A stretch of DNA of 57,775 bases from an uncultured Caulobacterales bacterium (GCA_903874895.1 CAIQUG010000246.1:1-57775), one strand, 5' to 3'. Shown: positions 20,742-32,433, counted from the stretch's first letter. Made by a program: numbers and translations. Notes: generated by a model from the sequence alone, not told the origin.

Positions 20742-22805
20742 GTGAGCGTCGAGCCTCTCCTTCTGACCCTCGTCTTCGGTCCCCTGGTCGGTGCCACCCT
20801 GGCCGGCCTGTTCGGCCGACGCCTGGGCGATCTCGTCTCCATGAGCGTCACCACGGGCCTGTTGTTCCTGAGCTGCGGTCTGGCCTGGGATGTCTTCTGC
20901 GGCTTCTGGGCCGGGCATTCCCGGCCGGTGACCATCGAGATCCTGCCCTTCATCAATGTGGGGGACTTCCATTCGGCCTGGTCCATCCGCCTCGACACCC
21001 TGTCGGCGGTGATGCTGATCGTGGTGACCACGGTCTCGGCGCTCGTGCACCTCTACAGCTGGGGCTACATGGCGGACGATCCGTCCAAGCCCCGGTTCTT
21101 CGCCTATCTGTCCCTTTTCACCTTCGCCATGCTGATGCTCGTGACGGCGGCGGACTTCATGCAGCTGTTCTTCGGCTGGGAAGGGGTGGGGCTGGCCAGC
21201 TACCTGCTGATCGGCTTCTGGTTCAAGAAGGACACGGCGTCGTCTGCCGCCATCAAGGCGTTCGTGGTGAACCGGGTCGGCGACTTCGGCTTTGCGCTGG
21301 GCATCATGACCGTCTTCTGGATGTTCCACACGATCCGCTTCGCCGAGCTGTTCCCCCTGATCGCGGCGAAGCAGAACGCGACCTGGTCGTTCATCGGCCA
21401 GGACTGGAGCGCCCTGGATCTGGCGGGCTTCCTTCTGTTCATCGGGGCCATGGGCAAGTCGGCCCAGTTCTTCCTGCACACCTGGCTGCCGGACGCGATG
21501 GAGGGGCCGACGCCCGTCTCCGCCCTGATCCATGCGGCGACCATGGTCACCGCCGGGGTCTACATGGTCTGCCTGCTGTCGCCGCTCTATGAGCATGCGC
21601 CGGTGGCCCGGGCGATCATCACCGTGATCGGGGCCATCACGGCCCTGTTCGCCGCCACCGTCGGCCTGGCGCAGAACGACATCAAGCGCGTGATCGCCTA
21701 CTCGACCTGTTCGCAGCTCGGCTACATGTTCTTCGCCGCCGGCGTCGGGGCCTATCAGGCGGCCATGTTCCACCTGTTCACCCATGCCTTCTTCAAGGCC
21801 CTGCTGTTCCTCGGCGCCGGCTCCGTCATCCACGGCATGCACCACGAGCAGGACATGCGGAAGATGGGCGCGGTGGGCAAGTTCCTGCCGATCACCTATG
21901 CGGTCATGGTCATCGGCACCATTGCCATCACGGGCCTCGGCATCCCGATCAAGGGCATGGAGTTCGGTTTCGCCGGCTTCTTCTCCAAGGACACGATCCT
22001 GGGCGCGGCCTATGTGGCGGGGGAGCATTCGCCTTACGGCTACTTCGCCTTCTGCATCGGCATCTTCGCCGCCGGTCTCACCGCGTACTACTCCTGGCGC
22101 CTGATCTTCATGACCTTCAACGGCACGGCCAAGTGGGGCCCGCACGAGGACCATGGGCATGACGATGCCCATGCCCATGACGACCACGCGCACGACGATC
22201 ATGCCCATGACGATCATGGTCACGGCCATGGGGACTTCAAGCCGCACGAGAGCCCGGTGGTCATGCTGATCCCGCTGTTCGTGCTGGCGGCGGGGGCCAT
22301 CGGCGCAGGCTTCCTGTTCGCCCCGTCCTTTGTCGGCGAGCACCGGGAGGCCTTCTGGCAGGGGGCCATCTTCACCGCCAAGTCCAACGAGGTTCTGGAG
22401 AAGATCGAGAGCCTGCCGAGCTGGGTCGGCTACCTGCCGCTGGTGGTGTCGGTGCTGGGCGCTCTGGTGGCCATCTACTTCTACCTGCTGCGGGAAGGTC
22501 TCGCGAAGCGGATCGCCGACAATGACGGCCCGCTGCATCGCTTCCTCTATAACAAGTGGTACTTCGACGAGCTGTACCAGGCGGTGTTCGTCAACGGTGC
22601 CAAGGCACTGGGGGACCTGTTCTGGAAGGGTGGCGACCAGAAGATCATCGATGGGCTGGGCCCCAACGGCTTTGCCTGGCTGGCGGGTTTCGCCGGCCGG
22701 CAACTGGGCCGCATCCAGTCCGGTCTCGTCTATCATTATGCCTTCGTGATGCTCCTCGGCGTGGCGGGACTCCTGTCCTACGCGCTGTGGGCCTTCACGC
22801 ACTGA
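20742..22805 (+). CDS. nuoL: NADH-quinone oxidoreductase subunit L, with His/Asp-rich loop
   Basis: Distal antiporter-like proton-pumping subunit that also carries the long lateral helix. The 687 residues start at a GTG 2 bases after nuoK. Typical motifs are [18 protein letters not shown], the [20 protein letters not shown] loop and a late discontinuous helix region. Residues 468-502 form a hydrophilic loop with 13 histidines and many aspartates, built from repeated HDD/HA units (bases 22143-22247), which may bind metal ions. The loop keeps the frame open and its codon use matches the gene. Confidence 0.97.
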   Translation: MSVEPLLLTLVFGPLVGATLAGLFGRRLGDLVSMSVTTGLLFLSCGLAWDVFCGFWAGHSRPVTIEILPFINVGDFHSAWSIRLDTLSAVMLIVVTTVSALVHLYSWGYMADDPSKPRFFAYLSLFTFAMLMLVTAADFMQLFFGWEGVGLASYLLIGFWFKKDTASSAAIKAFVVNRVGDFGFALGIMTVFWMFHTIRFAELFPLIAAKQNATWSFIGQDWSALDLAGFLLFIGAMGKSAQFFLHTWLPDAMEGPTPVSALIHAATMVTAGVYMVCLLSPLYEHAPVARAIITVIGAITALFAATVGLAQNDIKRVIAYSTCSQLGYMFFAAGVGAYQAAMFHLFTHAFFKALLFLGAGSVIHGMHHEQDMRKMGAVGKFLPITYAVMVIGTIAITGLGIPIKGMEFGFAGFFSKDTILGAAYVAGEHSPYGYFAFCIGIFAAGLTAYYSWRLIFMTFNGTAKWGPHEDHGHDDAHAHDDHAHDDHAHDDHGHGHGDFKPHESPVVMLIPLFVLAAGAIGAGFLFAPSFVGEHREAFWQGAIFTAKSNEVLEKIESLPSWVGYLPLVVSVLGALVAIYFYLLREGLAKRIADNDGPLHRFLYNKWYFDELYQAVFVNGAKALGDLFWKGGDQKIIDGLGPNGFAWLAGFAGRQLGRIQSGLVYHYAFVMLLGVAGLLSYALWAFTH

Positions 22806-22815
22806 GGGGGCGACC

Positions 22816-24318
22816 GTGAGCCATATCCTTTCCCTCACCACCTTCGCGCCGATCATCGGCGTGCTTGCCATCCTCCTGCTGCGCCTGGTGGCCGGCAAGA
22901 ATGGCGAGGAGGCGGCCGGTCGCGCGTCCCTGTGGGTCGCCCTGTCCACCACGCTGGCGACGTTCGCCCTGTCGGTGCTGATGCTGGCCAATTTCGACGC
23001 CCATGCCACCGGCTTCCAGTTCACGGAAGACGCGCCGTGGTTCTCGGTGATCCACTACGCCATGGGCGTGGACGGGATCTCGGTGCTGTTCGTGCTCCTG
23101 ACCACCTTCCTGATGCCGATCTGCATCCTGGCCAGCTGGTCCAGCATCAAGACCCGGCTGGTGGAGTACCTGATCGCCTTCCTGGTGCTCGAGACCCTGA
23201 TGATCGGGGTATTCACCTCGCTGGATCTCGTGCTCTTCTACGTCTTCTTCGAGTTCGGCCTGATCCCGATGTTCCTGATCATCGGCGTCTGGGGCGGCAA
23301 GAACCGGGTCTATGCGGCCTACAAGTTCTTCCTCTACACCCTGCTGGGGTCGGTGCTGATGCTGGCCGCGATCCTGTCCATGACCATGATCGCGCACACC
23401 ACCTCGATCCCGGCCCTGATGCAGTTCCACTTCGCGCCGGAACTGCAGATCATCTTCTTCCTGGCGTTCTTCGCATCGTTTGCCGTGAAGATGCCCATGT
23501 GGCCGGTGCACACCTGGCTGCCCGACGCCCACGTGGAGGCCCCCACCGCGGGCTCCGTGATCCTGGCGGGCGTGCTGCTGAAGATGGGGGGCTACGGCTT
23601 CCTGCGCTTCTCCCTGCCCATGTTCCCGCAGGCGGCGACCTATTTCACGCCGATGATCTTCGCCCTGTCGGCCATCGCCATCGTCTACACCTCGCTGGTG
23701 GCCTTCCGGCAGACGGACATGAAGAAGCTGATCGCCTATTCCTCGGTGGCGCACATGGGCTTCGTCACCATGGGCATCTTCTCCGGCACCCTTCAGGGCG
23801 TGCAGGGGGCGGTGTTCCAGATGCTGAGCCACGGGGTGATCTCGGGCGCGCTCTTCCTCTGCGTCGGCGTGATCTATGACCGCATGCACACCCGGGAGAT
23901 CGCCTTCTACGGCGGTCTGGCGGACAAGATGCCCTGGTACGCCGCCACCTTCCTCCTGTTCACCATGGGCAATGTGGGTCTGCCGGGGACCAGCGGCTTC
24001 GTGGGTGAGATCCTGACCATGACCGGGGTCTACGGCTCGCCCAGCACGGCGGGGACCTGGACGGCGCTGGTGTCGGCGTCCGGCGTGATTCTGTCGGCGG
24101 TCTATGCCCTGACCCTCTACAAGCGGGTGATGTACGGAAACGTGACCAATCCCAAGCTTTCCGGCATCCTCGATCTCGACACACGGGAGGTGGCGATCTT
24201 CGCTCCCCTGATCGTCAGCGCCCTCGCGCTCGGCGTCTATCCGCATCTGGTATTCAGCTTCACCGACGCGTCGGTCGCCAGCCTGGTGACCGTATGGCGC
24301 GCTGCGGTCGGCGGCTGA
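22816..24318 (+). CDS. nuoM: NADH-quinone oxidoreductase subunit M
   Basis: Antiporter-like proton-pumping subunit in the middle of the membrane arm. The 500 residues contain fourteen or so hydrophobic helices, the conserved [18 protein letters not shown] with its pumping glutamate, and the [20 protein letters not shown] loop. The GTG at 22816 follows gagggggcgacc, 10 bases after nuoL. Confidence 0.97.
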   Translation: MSHILSLTTFAPIIGVLAILLLRLVAGKNGEEAAGRASLWVALSTTLATFALSVLMLANFDAHATGFQFTEDAPWFSVIHYAMGVDGISVLFVLLTTFLMPICILASWSSIKTRLVEYLIAFLVLETLMIGVFTSLDLVLFYVFFEFGLIPMFLIIGVWGGKNRVYAAYKFFLYTLLGSVLMLAAILSMTMIAHTTSIPALMQFHFAPELQIIFFLAFFASFAVKMPMWPVHTWLPDAHVEAPTAGSVILAGVLLKMGGYGFLRFSLPMFPQAATYFTPMIFALSAIAIVYTSLVAFRQTDMKKLIAYSSVAHMGFVTMGIFSGTLQGVQGAVFQMLSHGVISGALFLCVGVIYDRMHTREIAFYGGLADKMPWYAATFLLFTMGNVGLPGTSGFVGEILTMTGVYGSPSTAGTWTALVSASGVILSAVYALTLYKRVMYGNVTNPKLSGILDLDTREVAIFAPLIVSALALGVYPHLVFSFTDASVASLVTVWRAAVGG

Positions 24319-24331
24319 GGGAGAAGAGTTG

Positions 24332-25768
24332 ATGGGTCTCGACAGCGCCCTGACGATCGCGCAACCCGAACTGCTTCTCGCCGCGGCGGCACTGGGCCTG
24401 CTGGTGGTGGGGGCCTTTACCGGCCGTCTGAGCATGACGCTCGTATCCTGGGGCGCGATGGCGGCTCTTGGCGGCGCCGCGGTGCTGGCGGCCACCGGTC
24501 CGCTGGGTTCGGCGTTCCGGGGGGCGTTCGTGTCCGACGGCGCGTCCGTCTTCGCCAAGGTGATCATCTATGCCGCCAGCGGTGTCGCGGTGTTCCTGGG
24601 AGAGCGCTGGCTGACCCGTGTGGGCAACGCCAAGTTCGAGTATCCGGTGCTCATCCTCCTGGCGGCCCTGGGCATGGGCATGATGGTGTCCGCGGGCGAC
24701 CTGATTTCCCTCTACATCGGGATCGAGCTCCAGTCCCTGGCCCTCTATGTCCTGTGCGCCTTCCAGCGGGATGATGCGCGGGCGTCAGAGGCGGGGCTGA
24801 AGTACTTCGTGCTGGGGGCCCTGTCCTCGGGCCTGCTGCTGTACGGGGCTTCGCTGATCTACGGTTTCGCCGGCTCGACGCGGTTCTCGGACATTGCGGG
24901 TGCGGTGCACGGCCCGGCCTCCATGGGCATCGTGTTCGGCCTGGTGTTCCTGATCTGCGGCCTGGCCTTCAAGGTGTCGGCCGCACCGTTCCACATGTGG
25001 ACGCCGGACGTCTATGAGGGTGCGCCGACCCCGGTGACGGCGCTGCTGGCCGCGGCCCCCAAGGTGGCGGCCATGGTGCTGTTCGCCCGGGTCCTCTCCC
25101 AGGCCTTCCCGCACGACATTCCCCAGTGGAGTCAGGTGGTCACGGCCATTGCGCTGATCTCGGTCACGGTGGGTGCGCTCGGCGGTCTGGTGCAGAAGAA
25201 CCTGAAGCGGCTCTTGGCCTATTCCTCCATCGCCAATATCGGCTACGCCCTGCTGGGTCTGGCCTCGGGCAGTGAGGCGGGCCTGCAGGCCATGTTGATG
25301 TTCCTGGTCCTCTACGTGATCGATGTGACCGGCTTCTTCGCCTGTCTTCTGGCCCTGTCGCGGGGCGGCAAGCCGATGGAGACCCTGCCGTCGCTGGCCG
25401 GTCTCGTTCGCCTGCGCCCCGGTCTGGCCATCGCCATCACCATCCTCTCCCTCAGCGTTCTGGGTCTGCCGCCCCTGTCGGGCTTCTGGGCCAAGTTCTA
25501 CGTCTTCAAGGCTGCGGTCTCGACCCACGGGATGGAACCGGCAGCGGTCTACGGCCTGGTCATGAGCGTGGCGGCGGCCTTCTATTACCTGCGGATCATC
25601 AAGACCATGTGGTTCGACCCGCCGGAGGGGGCCACCGATGCGCCGCCGCTGGACGCCCGCCTGGTGGCGCTGGGATCGGCTGCGTTTTCCTTCCCGCTGG
25701 TCATACCGGCACTGGCGGTTCTTGATCCTCTGGCCCTGGCTGCGGCCAAGGCCTTCGGACTGGCGTGA
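24332..25768 (+). CDS. nuoN: NADH-quinone oxidoreductase subunit N
   Basis: Third antiporter-like subunit, nearest to the quinone site. From the ATG at 24332 it has 478 residues; a TTG directly before it is an alternative that adds one residue. Motifs include YIGIELQSLALYVLCAF, the FHMWTPDVYEGAPTPVTALL loop and KRLLAYSSIANIGYALLGL. It follows gagggagaagag. The stop overlaps the GTG of birA (GTGA), tying the cofactor genes to the nuo transcript. Confidence 0.97.
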   Translation: MGLDSALTIAQPELLLAAAALGLLVVGAFTGRLSMTLVSWGAMAALGGAAVLAATGPLGSAFRGAFVSDGASVFAKVIIYAASGVAVFLGERWLTRVGNAKFEYPVLILLAALGMGMMVSAGDLISLYIGIELQSLALYVLCAFQRDDARASEAGLKYFVLGALSSGLLLYGASLIYGFAGSTRFSDIAGAVHGPASMGIVFGLVFLICGLAFKVSAAPFHMWTPDVYEGAPTPVTALLAAAPKVAAMVLFARVLSQAFPHDIPQWSQVVTAIALISVTVGALGGLVQKNLKRLLAYSSIANIGYALLGLASGSEAGLQAMLMFLVLYVIDVTGFFACLLALSRGGKPMETLPSLAGLVRLRPGLAIAITILSLSVLGLPPLSGFWAKFYVFKAAVSTHGMEPAAVYGLVMSVAAAFYYLRIIKTMWFDPPEGATDAPPLDARLVALGSAAFSFPLVIPALAVLDPLALAAAKAFGLA

Positions 25769-26538
25769 CCGAGATTTCCGCCGCCGCCGGAGAGCCCGTT
25801 CCGGTTCTCGTCCTCGAGAGCGTGGACTCGACCAATGCCGAGGCCCGTCGCCTGGCGGAGTCCGGCGACCTGGGGCCCCGCTGGATCACTGCGCGGTTCC
25901 AGACGGCGGGACGGGGTCGCCGGGGCCGGGCCTGGGACACGGCCGAGGGGAATCTGGCGGCCACACTGCTGATGACCACTGACCGGACGCCGGGGGATGC
26001 CGCGCGCACCTCGTTCGTCGCCGCCGTCGCCGTTGCCGATGCCTTGGGCGCCTATCTGCCCGACAGCCTCATCCGGCTAAAATGGCCGAATGACGTGCTG
26101 GTGGACGACCGGAAGATCTGCGGCATCCTGATCGAGTCCGGCCGGATCCCCGGGGCGGACCGTCTTTGGCTGGCCGTGGGCATCGGGATCAATCTGCGGC
26201 ATGCGCCAAACGTCGTGGATCGTCCGGCCACCTGTGTCGCCGACCATCTCCGCGCCGACGTTGCAACACCGCCGACGCCACGGGCGGCCCTGGACGGTCT
26301 GGCGCGGGCCTTCGCCCATCGGCAGGGACAGTGGGATGCCCTCGGCTTCGACCCGATCGTCGAGGCCTGGACCGGTCGGGCCATTGGCCTCGGCGGTCCG
26401 TGCGCCGCGCGACTGGCGATGGAAACCGTCGAGGGAATTGCCGAAGGGCTGGATCCCGACGGGTCCCTGCGCCTGCGCCTGACGGACGGCGGGGTGCGCC
26501 GCATCGCCGCCGGCGACGTGTTTTTCGGAGGAAGATGA
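25765..26538 (+). CDS. birA: biotin--[acetyl-CoA-carboxylase] ligase (monofunctional)
   Basis: Attaches biotin to biotin-dependent carboxylases through biotinyl-5'-AMP. The 257 residues contain the catalytic loop QTAGRGRRGRAW (46-57) and KWPNDVLVDDRKICGIL (106-122), and a short SH3-like C-terminal domain. There is no N-terminal helix-turn-helix, so unlike E. coli BirA it should not repress bio genes. The GTG start overlaps the nuoN stop by 4 bases. Confidence 0.93.
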   Translation: MTEISAAAGEPVPVLVLESVDSTNAEARRLAESGDLGPRWITARFQTAGRGRRGRAWDTAEGNLAATLLMTTDRTPGDAARTSFVAAVAVADALGAYLPDSLIRLKWPNDVLVDDRKICGILIESGRIPGADRLWLAVGIGINLRHAPNVVDRPATCVADHLRADVATPPTPRAALDGLARAFAHRQGQWDALGFDPIVEAWTGRAIGLGGPCAARLAMETVEGIAEGLDPDGSLRLRLTDGGVRRIAAGDVFFGGR

Positions 26539-26541
26539 GCC

Positions 26542-27318
26542 ATGCTTCTTGCCATCGAACAGGGCAATACCAACACGGTCTTCGCCGTCCATGACGGTTC
26601 CGAGTGGATCGCCCAGTGGCGCTCGGCCACCGATCCGTCCCGGACCGCTGACGAGTACGGCGTCTGGCTGTCCCAGTTCCTCGCCATGAAGGACCTGGTC
26701 CTGCGCGACCTGGACGGCTGCATCATTTCCAGTGTGGTGCCCCAGTCGATCTTTCATCTGCGCAACCTGTCCCGTCGGTATCTGCACACCGAGCCCCTCG
26801 TCATCGGGGAGAACGCCCGGCTGGGCGTGGAGATCCGCATCGACAAGCCGTCGGAAGCCGGGGCGGACCGACTGGTCAACGCCGTGGGAGCCCATGCGGC
26901 CTATTCCGGGGCCCTGATCATCGTCGACAGCGGGACGGCCACGAATTTCGATGTCGTGGCGGCCGATGGGGCCTTCGAGGGGGGCGTGATCGCACCGGGC
27001 ATCAACCTGTCGATGCAGGCCCTGCACCAGGCCGCCGCGCGGCTGCCGCGGGTGGCCATCCAGCGCCCCGGCAGCGTCATCGGCCGTGATACGGTCACCG
27101 CCATGCAGTCCGGTGTGTTCTGGGGCTACATGGCCCTGATCGAAGGCATGATCGACCGCATCCGCACCGAGTACGGTGCCCCCATGACCGTCGTCGCCAC
27201 GGGCGGCGTCGCCTCCCTGTTCGAGGGCGCCACTGACAAGATCGACATCTTCGACCCTGACGTCACCATTCGCGGCATGCTGGAAGTCTGGCGCCGCAAC
27301 CAGCAAGGCGCCGCATGA
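26542..27318 (+). CDS. coaX: type III pantothenate kinase
   Basis: Catalyses the first step of coenzyme A synthesis, phosphorylating pantothenate. The 258 residues start with the ASKHA-fold phosphate loop [14 protein letters not shown] and contain [18 protein letters not shown], the catalytic aspartate region, and [15 protein letters not shown]. It lies 3 bases after birA and overlaps rnj by 4 bases (ATGA). Type III kinases differ from E. coli CoaA and are usually insensitive to CoA feedback. Confidence 0.95.
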   Translation: MLLAIEQGNTNTVFAVHDGSEWIAQWRSATDPSRTADEYGVWLSQFLAMKDLVLRDLDGCIISSVVPQSIFHLRNLSRRYLHTEPLVIGENARLGVEIRIDKPSEAGADRLVNAVGAHAAYSGALIIVDSGTATNFDVVAADGAFEGGVIAPGINLSMQALHQAAARLPRVAIQRPGSVIGRDTVTAMQSGVFWGYMALIEGMIDRIRTEYGAPMTVVATGGVASLFEGATDKIDIFDPDVTIRGMLEVWRRNQQGAA

Positions 27319-28997
27319 CCCGTACCTCCGACGCCGAACTCGTGTTCCTGCCCCTGGGCGGCTCCAACGAGATCGGCATGAACTTCAATCTGTACGGCTA
27401 TGGCCCGCCGCACGCCCGCAAGTGGATCGTGGTTGACCTGGGCGTGACCTTCGGTGACCTGACGACCCCCGGCGTCGAGATCATCATGCCGGACCCCACC
27501 TTCCTCGAGGAGAATGTCGACAACCTGCTGGGCATCGTTCTGACCCATGCCCACGAGGATCACATCGGGGCGCTGCCCTGGCTGTGGCCGCGCCTGAAGG
27601 CCCCGCTCTTCGCCACACCCTTCACCGCCTATCTGATCCGCGAGAAGCTGCGGGATGCCGGTGTGCTGGACCAGGCCGTGATCACCGAGATCCCGCTGAA
27701 CGGCCGCCTGACTCTGGGCCCGTTCGACCTGGAACTGGTGACCCTGACCCACTCCATCCCCGAACCCAACGGTGTGGCCATCCGCACGCCGCTGGGTACC
27801 ATCCTGCACACCGGCGACTGGAAGATCGATCCGGATCCGCTTCTGGGCGCGGTCACCGACAGTGCGGCGATCCAGCGCCTGGGGGACGAGGGCATCCTCG
27901 CCATGGTCTGCGATTCCACCAATGTCTTCGTCGAGGGCGAGGCAGGGTCCGAGGCGGATGTGCGCGATGCGCTGACCCAGCTGATCAAGGGCCTGTCCGG
28001 CAAGGTCGCCGTGGGCTGCTTCGCCTCCAACGTGGCGCGGATGGACAGTGTCATCCGGGCGGCGGAGGCGGCGGACCGCCGGGTCTGCCTTCTGGGCCGC
28101 TCCATGCACCGCATGGCCGGCGCCGCCAAGTCCGTGGGGCTGCTGTCCGACGTGGCACCCTTCGTGACGGAGAAGGAGGCGGGTTACTTCCCGTCCGACA
28201 AGATCCTCTATCTGTGCACCGGCAGCCAGGGGGAGCCCCGCGCCGCCCTGTCCCGGGTGGCGGAGGGCAACCACCCCCAGGTGACCCTGGGGGCCGGGGA
28301 TTCCTGCGTCTTCTCCAGCCGGGTCATTCCCGGAAACGAGATCGCCATCCGCAACCTGCAGAACCGCCTCGCCGACCGGGGGGTGCGCCTCTACACCGAC
28401 CGGGACCATCCGGGCATCCATGTCTCCGGTCACCCCTGCCGGGACGAACTGGCCCAGATGTATGCCTGGGCCCGCCCGCGGATCGCCGTCCCGACCCATG
28501 GGGAGCGCCGCCACCTGCTGGAGCACAAGGCCTTCGCCCGGGACCTGCAGGTGCCCGAACAGATCGCCCCCCGCAACGGCGACATGGTTCGCCTGGCCCC
28601 GGGTCGGGCGGAGATCATCGACGAGGTGAAGTCCGGCCGCCTGTTCCTCGACGGCGGCGTCATCACCCCGGAGAACAGCGAGCCCCTGCGGGAGCGCCGC
28701 CACGCCGCGCACAATGGCATCCTCGTGGTCTCCATCGTCATGGACAAGCGGGGTCGCCTGGCCGATGGCCTTGAGATCCGCTCCATCGGCCTGCCGGGGG
28801 ACGCCGACAATCCTCTGGAGGAGGCGCTGGACGATCTCGCCGACGCCATCGAGGCCGCCATCAACCGCCTCGACCGCAAGGAGCGGGAGGACGATACGGC
28901 GGTGGAGATGTGTGTCTCCCGGACCGTGAAGAAGGTCTCCCAGCGCCTGTGGGAACGCCGCCCCGTGGTCGAGACCATCGTCGTACGCGTCGGATGA
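27315..28997 (+). CDS. rnj: ribonuclease J
   Basis: Beta-CASP metallo-hydrolase with 5'-3' exo- and endonuclease activity in RNA turnover and rRNA maturation. The 560 residues carry THAHEDHIG (H78, H80, D82, H83) for the two zinc ions, the LHTGDWKID motif, and a beta-CASP domain with [14 protein letters not shown] and [11 protein letters not shown]. The start overlaps the coaX stop. Alphaproteobacteria commonly have RNase J alongside RNase E. Confidence 0.95.
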   Translation: MTRTSDAELVFLPLGGSNEIGMNFNLYGYGPPHARKWIVVDLGVTFGDLTTPGVEIIMPDPTFLEENVDNLLGIVLTHAHEDHIGALPWLWPRLKAPLFATPFTAYLIREKLRDAGVLDQAVITEIPLNGRLTLGPFDLELVTLTHSIPEPNGVAIRTPLGTILHTGDWKIDPDPLLGAVTDSAAIQRLGDEGILAMVCDSTNVFVEGEAGSEADVRDALTQLIKGLSGKVAVGCFASNVARMDSVIRAAEAADRRVCLLGRSMHRMAGAAKSVGLLSDVAPFVTEKEAGYFPSDKILYLCTGSQGEPRAALSRVAEGNHPQVTLGAGDSCVFSSRVIPGNEIAIRNLQNRLADRGVRLYTDRDHPGIHVSGHPCRDELAQMYAWARPRIAVPTHGERRHLLEHKAFARDLQVPEQIAPRNGDMVRLAPGRAEIIDEVKSGRLFLDGGVITPENSEPLRERRHAAHNGILVVSIVMDKRGRLADGLEIRSIGLPGDADNPLEEALDDLADAIEAAINRLDRKEREDDTAVEMCVSRTVKKVSQRLWERRPVVETIVVRVG

Positions 28998-29040
28998 GCC
29001 TATATAGTCCCCAGGATATCCAGAGCCTCAGGAGGCGACC

Positions 29041-29466
29041 ATGATCGGCAAGCTCAACCATATCGGCGTGGCCACGCCGTCCATCGACGAGTCCGTCAAG
29101 CTCTATCGCGACGTCCTGGGGGCGACCTCCATCACCGACAAGTGGGCCATGCCGGAGCAGGGGGTATGGGTCTGTTTCGTCAACCTGCCCAACAGCCAGA
29201 TCGAGCTGATCGAGCCCTATGGCGACGCCTCGCCCCTGACAGGCTTCCTGGCCAAGAACCCCGCGGGCGGCCAGCACCATGTCTGCTTCGAGGTGGAGGA
29301 CATCATCGCCGCCCGGGACGACATGCGGGCCAAGGGGGCCACCATCCTCGGGACCGGGGAACCCCGGATCGGCGCCCACGGAACGCCGGTGATCTTCGTC
29401 CATCCGAAGAACATGGGCGGCGTGTTGGTGGAGTTGATGGAGACGCCCAAGGGGGCGGCGCACTGA
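29041..29466 (+). CDS. mce: methylmalonyl-CoA epimerase
   Basis: Interconverts (R)- and (S)-methylmalonyl-CoA in propionyl-CoA catabolism. The 141-residue vicinal-oxygen-chelate protein shows likely metal ligands H7 (LNHIGVATP), Q53 (NSQIELIEP), one of H79/H80 (GQHHVCFEVED) and E131 (GGVLVELMET). The ATG follows tcaggaggcgacc, a strong ribosome site. No mutase gene is in the window. Confidence 0.92.
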   Translation: MIGKLNHIGVATPSIDESVKLYRDVLGATSITDKWAMPEQGVWVCFVNLPNSQIELIEPYGDASPLTGFLAKNPAGGQHHVCFEVEDIIAARDDMRAKGATILGTGEPRIGAHGTPVIFVHPKNMGGVLVELMETPKGAAH

Positions 29467-29469
29467 TCC

Positions 29470-29715
29470 ATGGATCTGGCCTGGACCCTGTCCCTCTACT
29501 TCATCACCTGGTGGATGGTGCTGTTTGCCATCCTGCCGTTGGGGGTGCGCAGCCATCACGACGAGGGCACCACCCCCGGCGAGGGGCATGATCCGGGAGC
29601 ACCGGTGAACCCGAACCTGAAGAAGAAGGCGATCACCACCAGCTGGGTGACGGCGATCATCATCGCCATCGTCTGGATCATCGCCCGCTTCAATCTGGTC
29701 CAGCTGCCCCACTGA
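29470..29715 (+). CDS. DUF1467 family membrane protein
   Basis: An 81-residue protein with two hydrophobic helices (about 5-24 and 58-76) joined by a hydrophilic loop rich in His, Asp, Gly and Pro. The opening [21 protein letters not shown] and the GVRSHHDEG segment are typical of the DUF1467 family that accompanies mce and proS in alphaproteobacteria. Function unknown. It starts 3 bases after the mce stop. Confidence 0.85.
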   Translation: MDLAWTLSLYFITWWMVLFAILPLGVRSHHDEGTTPGEGHDPGAPVNPNLKKKAITTSWVTAIIIAIVWIIARFNLVQLPH

Positions 29716-29818
29716 CCCGGCCATCATCGGGGCCTTCACCCGGCTCGCCGCCGTTGCCAAGGCGCGCCGCCGCGGGCTAAGTGCCCGTCATCCCACACCC
29801 AGTCATGGAATCTGCCTC

Positions 29819-31138
29819 ATGCGCCTGTCGCGCTTCTTTCTGCCGGTCCTGAAGGAAAACCCCTCGGAGGCGCAGATCGTCTCGCACCGGCTCATGCTGC
29901 GGGCCGGCATGATCCGCCAGGAGGCCGCGGGGATCTATGCCTGGCTGCCCCTGGGCTTTCGCGTTCTGAAGAAGATCGAGCAGATCGTCCGCGAGGAGAT
30001 GGATCGCGCCGGAGCGGTGGAGCTGCTCATGCCCACGCTCCAGCTGGCCGACCTGTGGCGGGAGAGCGGCCGTTACGACGATTACGGCCAGGAGATGCTG
30101 CGCATCAAGGACCGACATGAGCGGGAGATGCTCTACGGCCCCACCAACGAGGAGATGATCACCGAGATCGTCCGTGCCTCGGTCCGGTCCTACAAGGACC
30201 TGCCGAAGATCCTCTATCACATCCAGTGGAAGTTCCGGGATGAGCAGCGCCCCCGGTTCGGCGTCATGCGCGGGCGGGAGTTCCTCATGAAGGACGCCTA
30301 TGGCTTCGACATCGACGAGGCCGGTGCCCGGCACAGCTACAACAAGATGTTCGTCGCCTATCTGAACCTGTTTGACCGGATGGGCCTGAAGGCGGTGCCC
30401 ATGCGCGCCGATACCGGCCCCATCGGCGGGGACCTGAGCCACGAGTTCATCATCCTGGCCGAGACCGGAGAGAGTGCGGTCTTCTGCCACAAGGATCTGG
30501 TGGACATGCCGCCGCCGGGGATCGACCTGGACTGGGACGGAGACCTGCAGCCCCTGGTGGACCAGCGGACCCGCCTTTATGCCGCCACGGAGGAAATGCA
30601 CGATCCGGCCCGGTTCGAGGCCGAGGCACCAGAGGACAAGCGTCTTTCCGCCCGGGGGATCGAAGTGGGGCACATCTTCTATTTCGGCGAGAAATACTCC
30701 AAGGCCATGAAGGCCAATGCCACGGGAGCCGACGGGGTCGACCGGCCGATCCAGATGGGCAGCTACGGCGTCGGGGTGTCCCGCCTGCTCGGCGCGATCA
30801 TCGAGGCCAGCCACGACGACAACGGCATCATCTGGCCGGACAGCGTGGCCCCCTTCGGCGTAGGCATCATCAACATGCGCCCCGGTGACGCTGCCGTGGA
30901 TGCGGTCTGCGCCGACGCCTATGCGGCCCTCACCCAGGCCGGCCGCGAGCCCTTGCTGGATGACACCGCCGAGCGGGCAGGTGCCAAGTTCGCCACCATG
31001 GACCTGATCGGGCTGCCCTGGCAGCTGGTGGTCGGACCCAAGGGCGTGGCCGACGGGGTGGTGGAGCTGAAGCGCCGCGCCACCGGCGAGCGACATGTCG
31101 TGCCCCTGACCCGGGCGCTGGAGATCATCGGCGGATGA
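29819..31138 (+). CDS. proS: prolyl-tRNA synthetase, short form without editing domain
   Basis: Charges tRNA-Pro with proline. The 439 residues have the class II motifs ([18 protein letters not shown] as motif 2; the late [14 protein letters not shown] as motif 3) and a C-terminal anticodon-binding domain ([14 protein letters not shown]). The roughly 180-residue INS editing domain of E. coli ProS is absent, as is usual in alphaproteobacteria, so clearance of Ala-tRNA-Pro would need a free-standing protein encoded elsewhere. The stop overlaps the next start (ATGA). Confidence 0.96.
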   Translation: MRLSRFFLPVLKENPSEAQIVSHRLMLRAGMIRQEAAGIYAWLPLGFRVLKKIEQIVREEMDRAGAVELLMPTLQLADLWRESGRYDDYGQEMLRIKDRHEREMLYGPTNEEMITEIVRASVRSYKDLPKILYHIQWKFRDEQRPRFGVMRGREFLMKDAYGFDIDEAGARHSYNKMFVAYLNLFDRMGLKAVPMRADTGPIGGDLSHEFIILAETGESAVFCHKDLVDMPPPGIDLDWDGDLQPLVDQRTRLYAATEEMHDPARFEAEAPEDKRLSARGIEVGHIFYFGEKYSKAMKANATGADGVDRPIQMGSYGVGVSRLLGAIIEASHDDNGIIWPDSVAPFGVGIINMRPGDAAVDAVCADAYAALTQAGREPLLDDTAERAGAKFATMDLIGLPWQLVVGPKGVADGVVELKRRATGERHVVPLTRALEIIGG

Positions 31139-32433
31139 GCGATGCCACGATACCCGGACAGCTGCCGACCGGCGCCCCCTTCGGGGCGTGGGAGCGGGCG
31201 CTGGCCTTCCGGTATCTGAAGGCCCGCCGCAAGAACGGCGGCATCGCCCTGATCGCCTGGATCAGCTTCATCGCTGTGACCCTCGCCGTGGGGGCACTGA
31301 TCATCATCATGTCGGTGATGAACGGGTTCAGATCCGAGATCGTGTCCCGCATGGTCGGGTTCAACGGCCACATCTACGTGCAGGGGCCGGCCACGGGTGC
31401 CCCCACCCGGGACGCCTTGATCAGCCGGATCCGGGCCGTGCCCGGGGTGGTGCAGGTGGTTCCGGTGGTTCAGGCCCAGGCCCTGGTGGTCGGGCCAGGC
31501 CAGGTCACCGGTGCCATCGTCCGGGGCATGCGGCCGGAGGACCTGCGCGGCACGCCGATCATTGCCCGCAACATCAAGGGCGGCTCCCTCGACGGCTTCG
31601 GTCAGGGCGAATATGGCGGCGACATGGTGCTGGCCGGGTCCGGCATGGCCGACCGGCTGGGGGTGAAGGCCGGGGACAGCATCAGCGTCATCTCCCCAAA
31701 CGGTGCGGCGACGGCGTTCGGCTCGACCCCGCGGCGCAAGTCCTACACCGTCGGCGGCGTCTTCAATGTGGGCCTCACCCAGTACGACGCGGCCTATATC
31801 TACATGCCCCTGGAGCAGGCCCAGCTGCTGTTCGGCCGCGGCGACACCGTTGACCTCCTGGAGGTCAATCTCGACGACGCCGACCATATCGATGCCCTGA
31901 AGCCCTCGATCCAGGCCGCGGCCGGGACCGGCGCGGTCCTGACCGACTGGCGGGACGAGAACCACGCCTTCTTCAACGCCCTGCAGGTGGAGCGGGTGGC
32001 CATGCGCATCATCCTGATGATCGTCGTGGCCATCGCCATGCTGAACATCATCTCCGGCCTGATCATGCTGGTGAAGAACAAGGGGCGGGACATCGCGATC
32101 CTGCGCACCATCGGGGCCAGCCCCGGCGCGGTGATGCGGGTGTTCGTCATGGTCGGTGCCGCCATCGGCCTCTCCGGCGCCGCCTGCGGCCTGATCTTCG
32201 GCACCCTGTTCTGCATCTACATCGACCCGATCCAGAGCTTCGTGGAACATGTGACCGGGGTCAGCGTCTTCGCGCCCGAGGCCTATTTCCTTCCGCGTCT
32301 ACCGGCCCGGGTGGAGCCGGGGGAGGTTGCCCTGGTGATGGCCTGGTCCATCCTGATGAGCCTGGTGGCGGCCATCATGCCCGCCTGGCAGGCCTCCCGC
32401 CTCGATCCGGTGGAGGCCCTTCGCTATGAGTGA
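31135..32433 (+). CDS. lolC: lipoprotein-releasing ABC transporter permease (LolC/LolE type)
   Basis: Inner-membrane permease that releases lipoproteins to the periplasmic chaperone LolA. The 432 residues show the N-terminal [18 protein letters not shown], one hydrophobic helix, a large periplasmic domain, and three C-terminal helices starting near [19 protein letters not shown], with [15 protein letters not shown] and a final [13 protein letters not shown]. It overlaps proS by 4 and lolD by 8 bases. Only one permease gene is present, so it may work as a homodimer. Confidence 0.94.
   Translation: MSDATIPGQLPTGAPFGAWERALAFRYLKARRKNGGIALIAWISFIAVTLAVGALIIIMSVMNGFRSEIVSRMVGFNGHIYVQGPATGAPTRDALISRIRAVPGVVQVVPVVQAQALVVGPGQVTGAIVRGMRPEDLRGTPIIARNIKGGSLDGFGQGEYGGDMVLAGSGMADRLGVKAGDSISVISPNGAATAFGSTPRRKSYTVGGVFNVGLTQYDAAYIYMPLEQAQLLFGRGDTVDLLEVNLDDADHIDALKPSIQAAAGTGAVLTDWRDENHAFFNALQVERVAMRIILMIVVAIAMLNIISGLIMLVKNKGRDIAILRTIGASPGAVMRVFVMVGAAIGLSGAACGLIFGTLFCIYIDPIQSFVEHVTGVSVFAPEAYFLPRLPARVEPGEVALVMAWSILMSLVAAIMPAWQASRLDPVEALRYE

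Noticed and set aside
22143..22247. His/Asp repeat in nuoL considered as a CRISPR-like or DNA repeat
   Set aside because: The periodicity follows codons of an intact nuoL frame; units are short and have no spacers.
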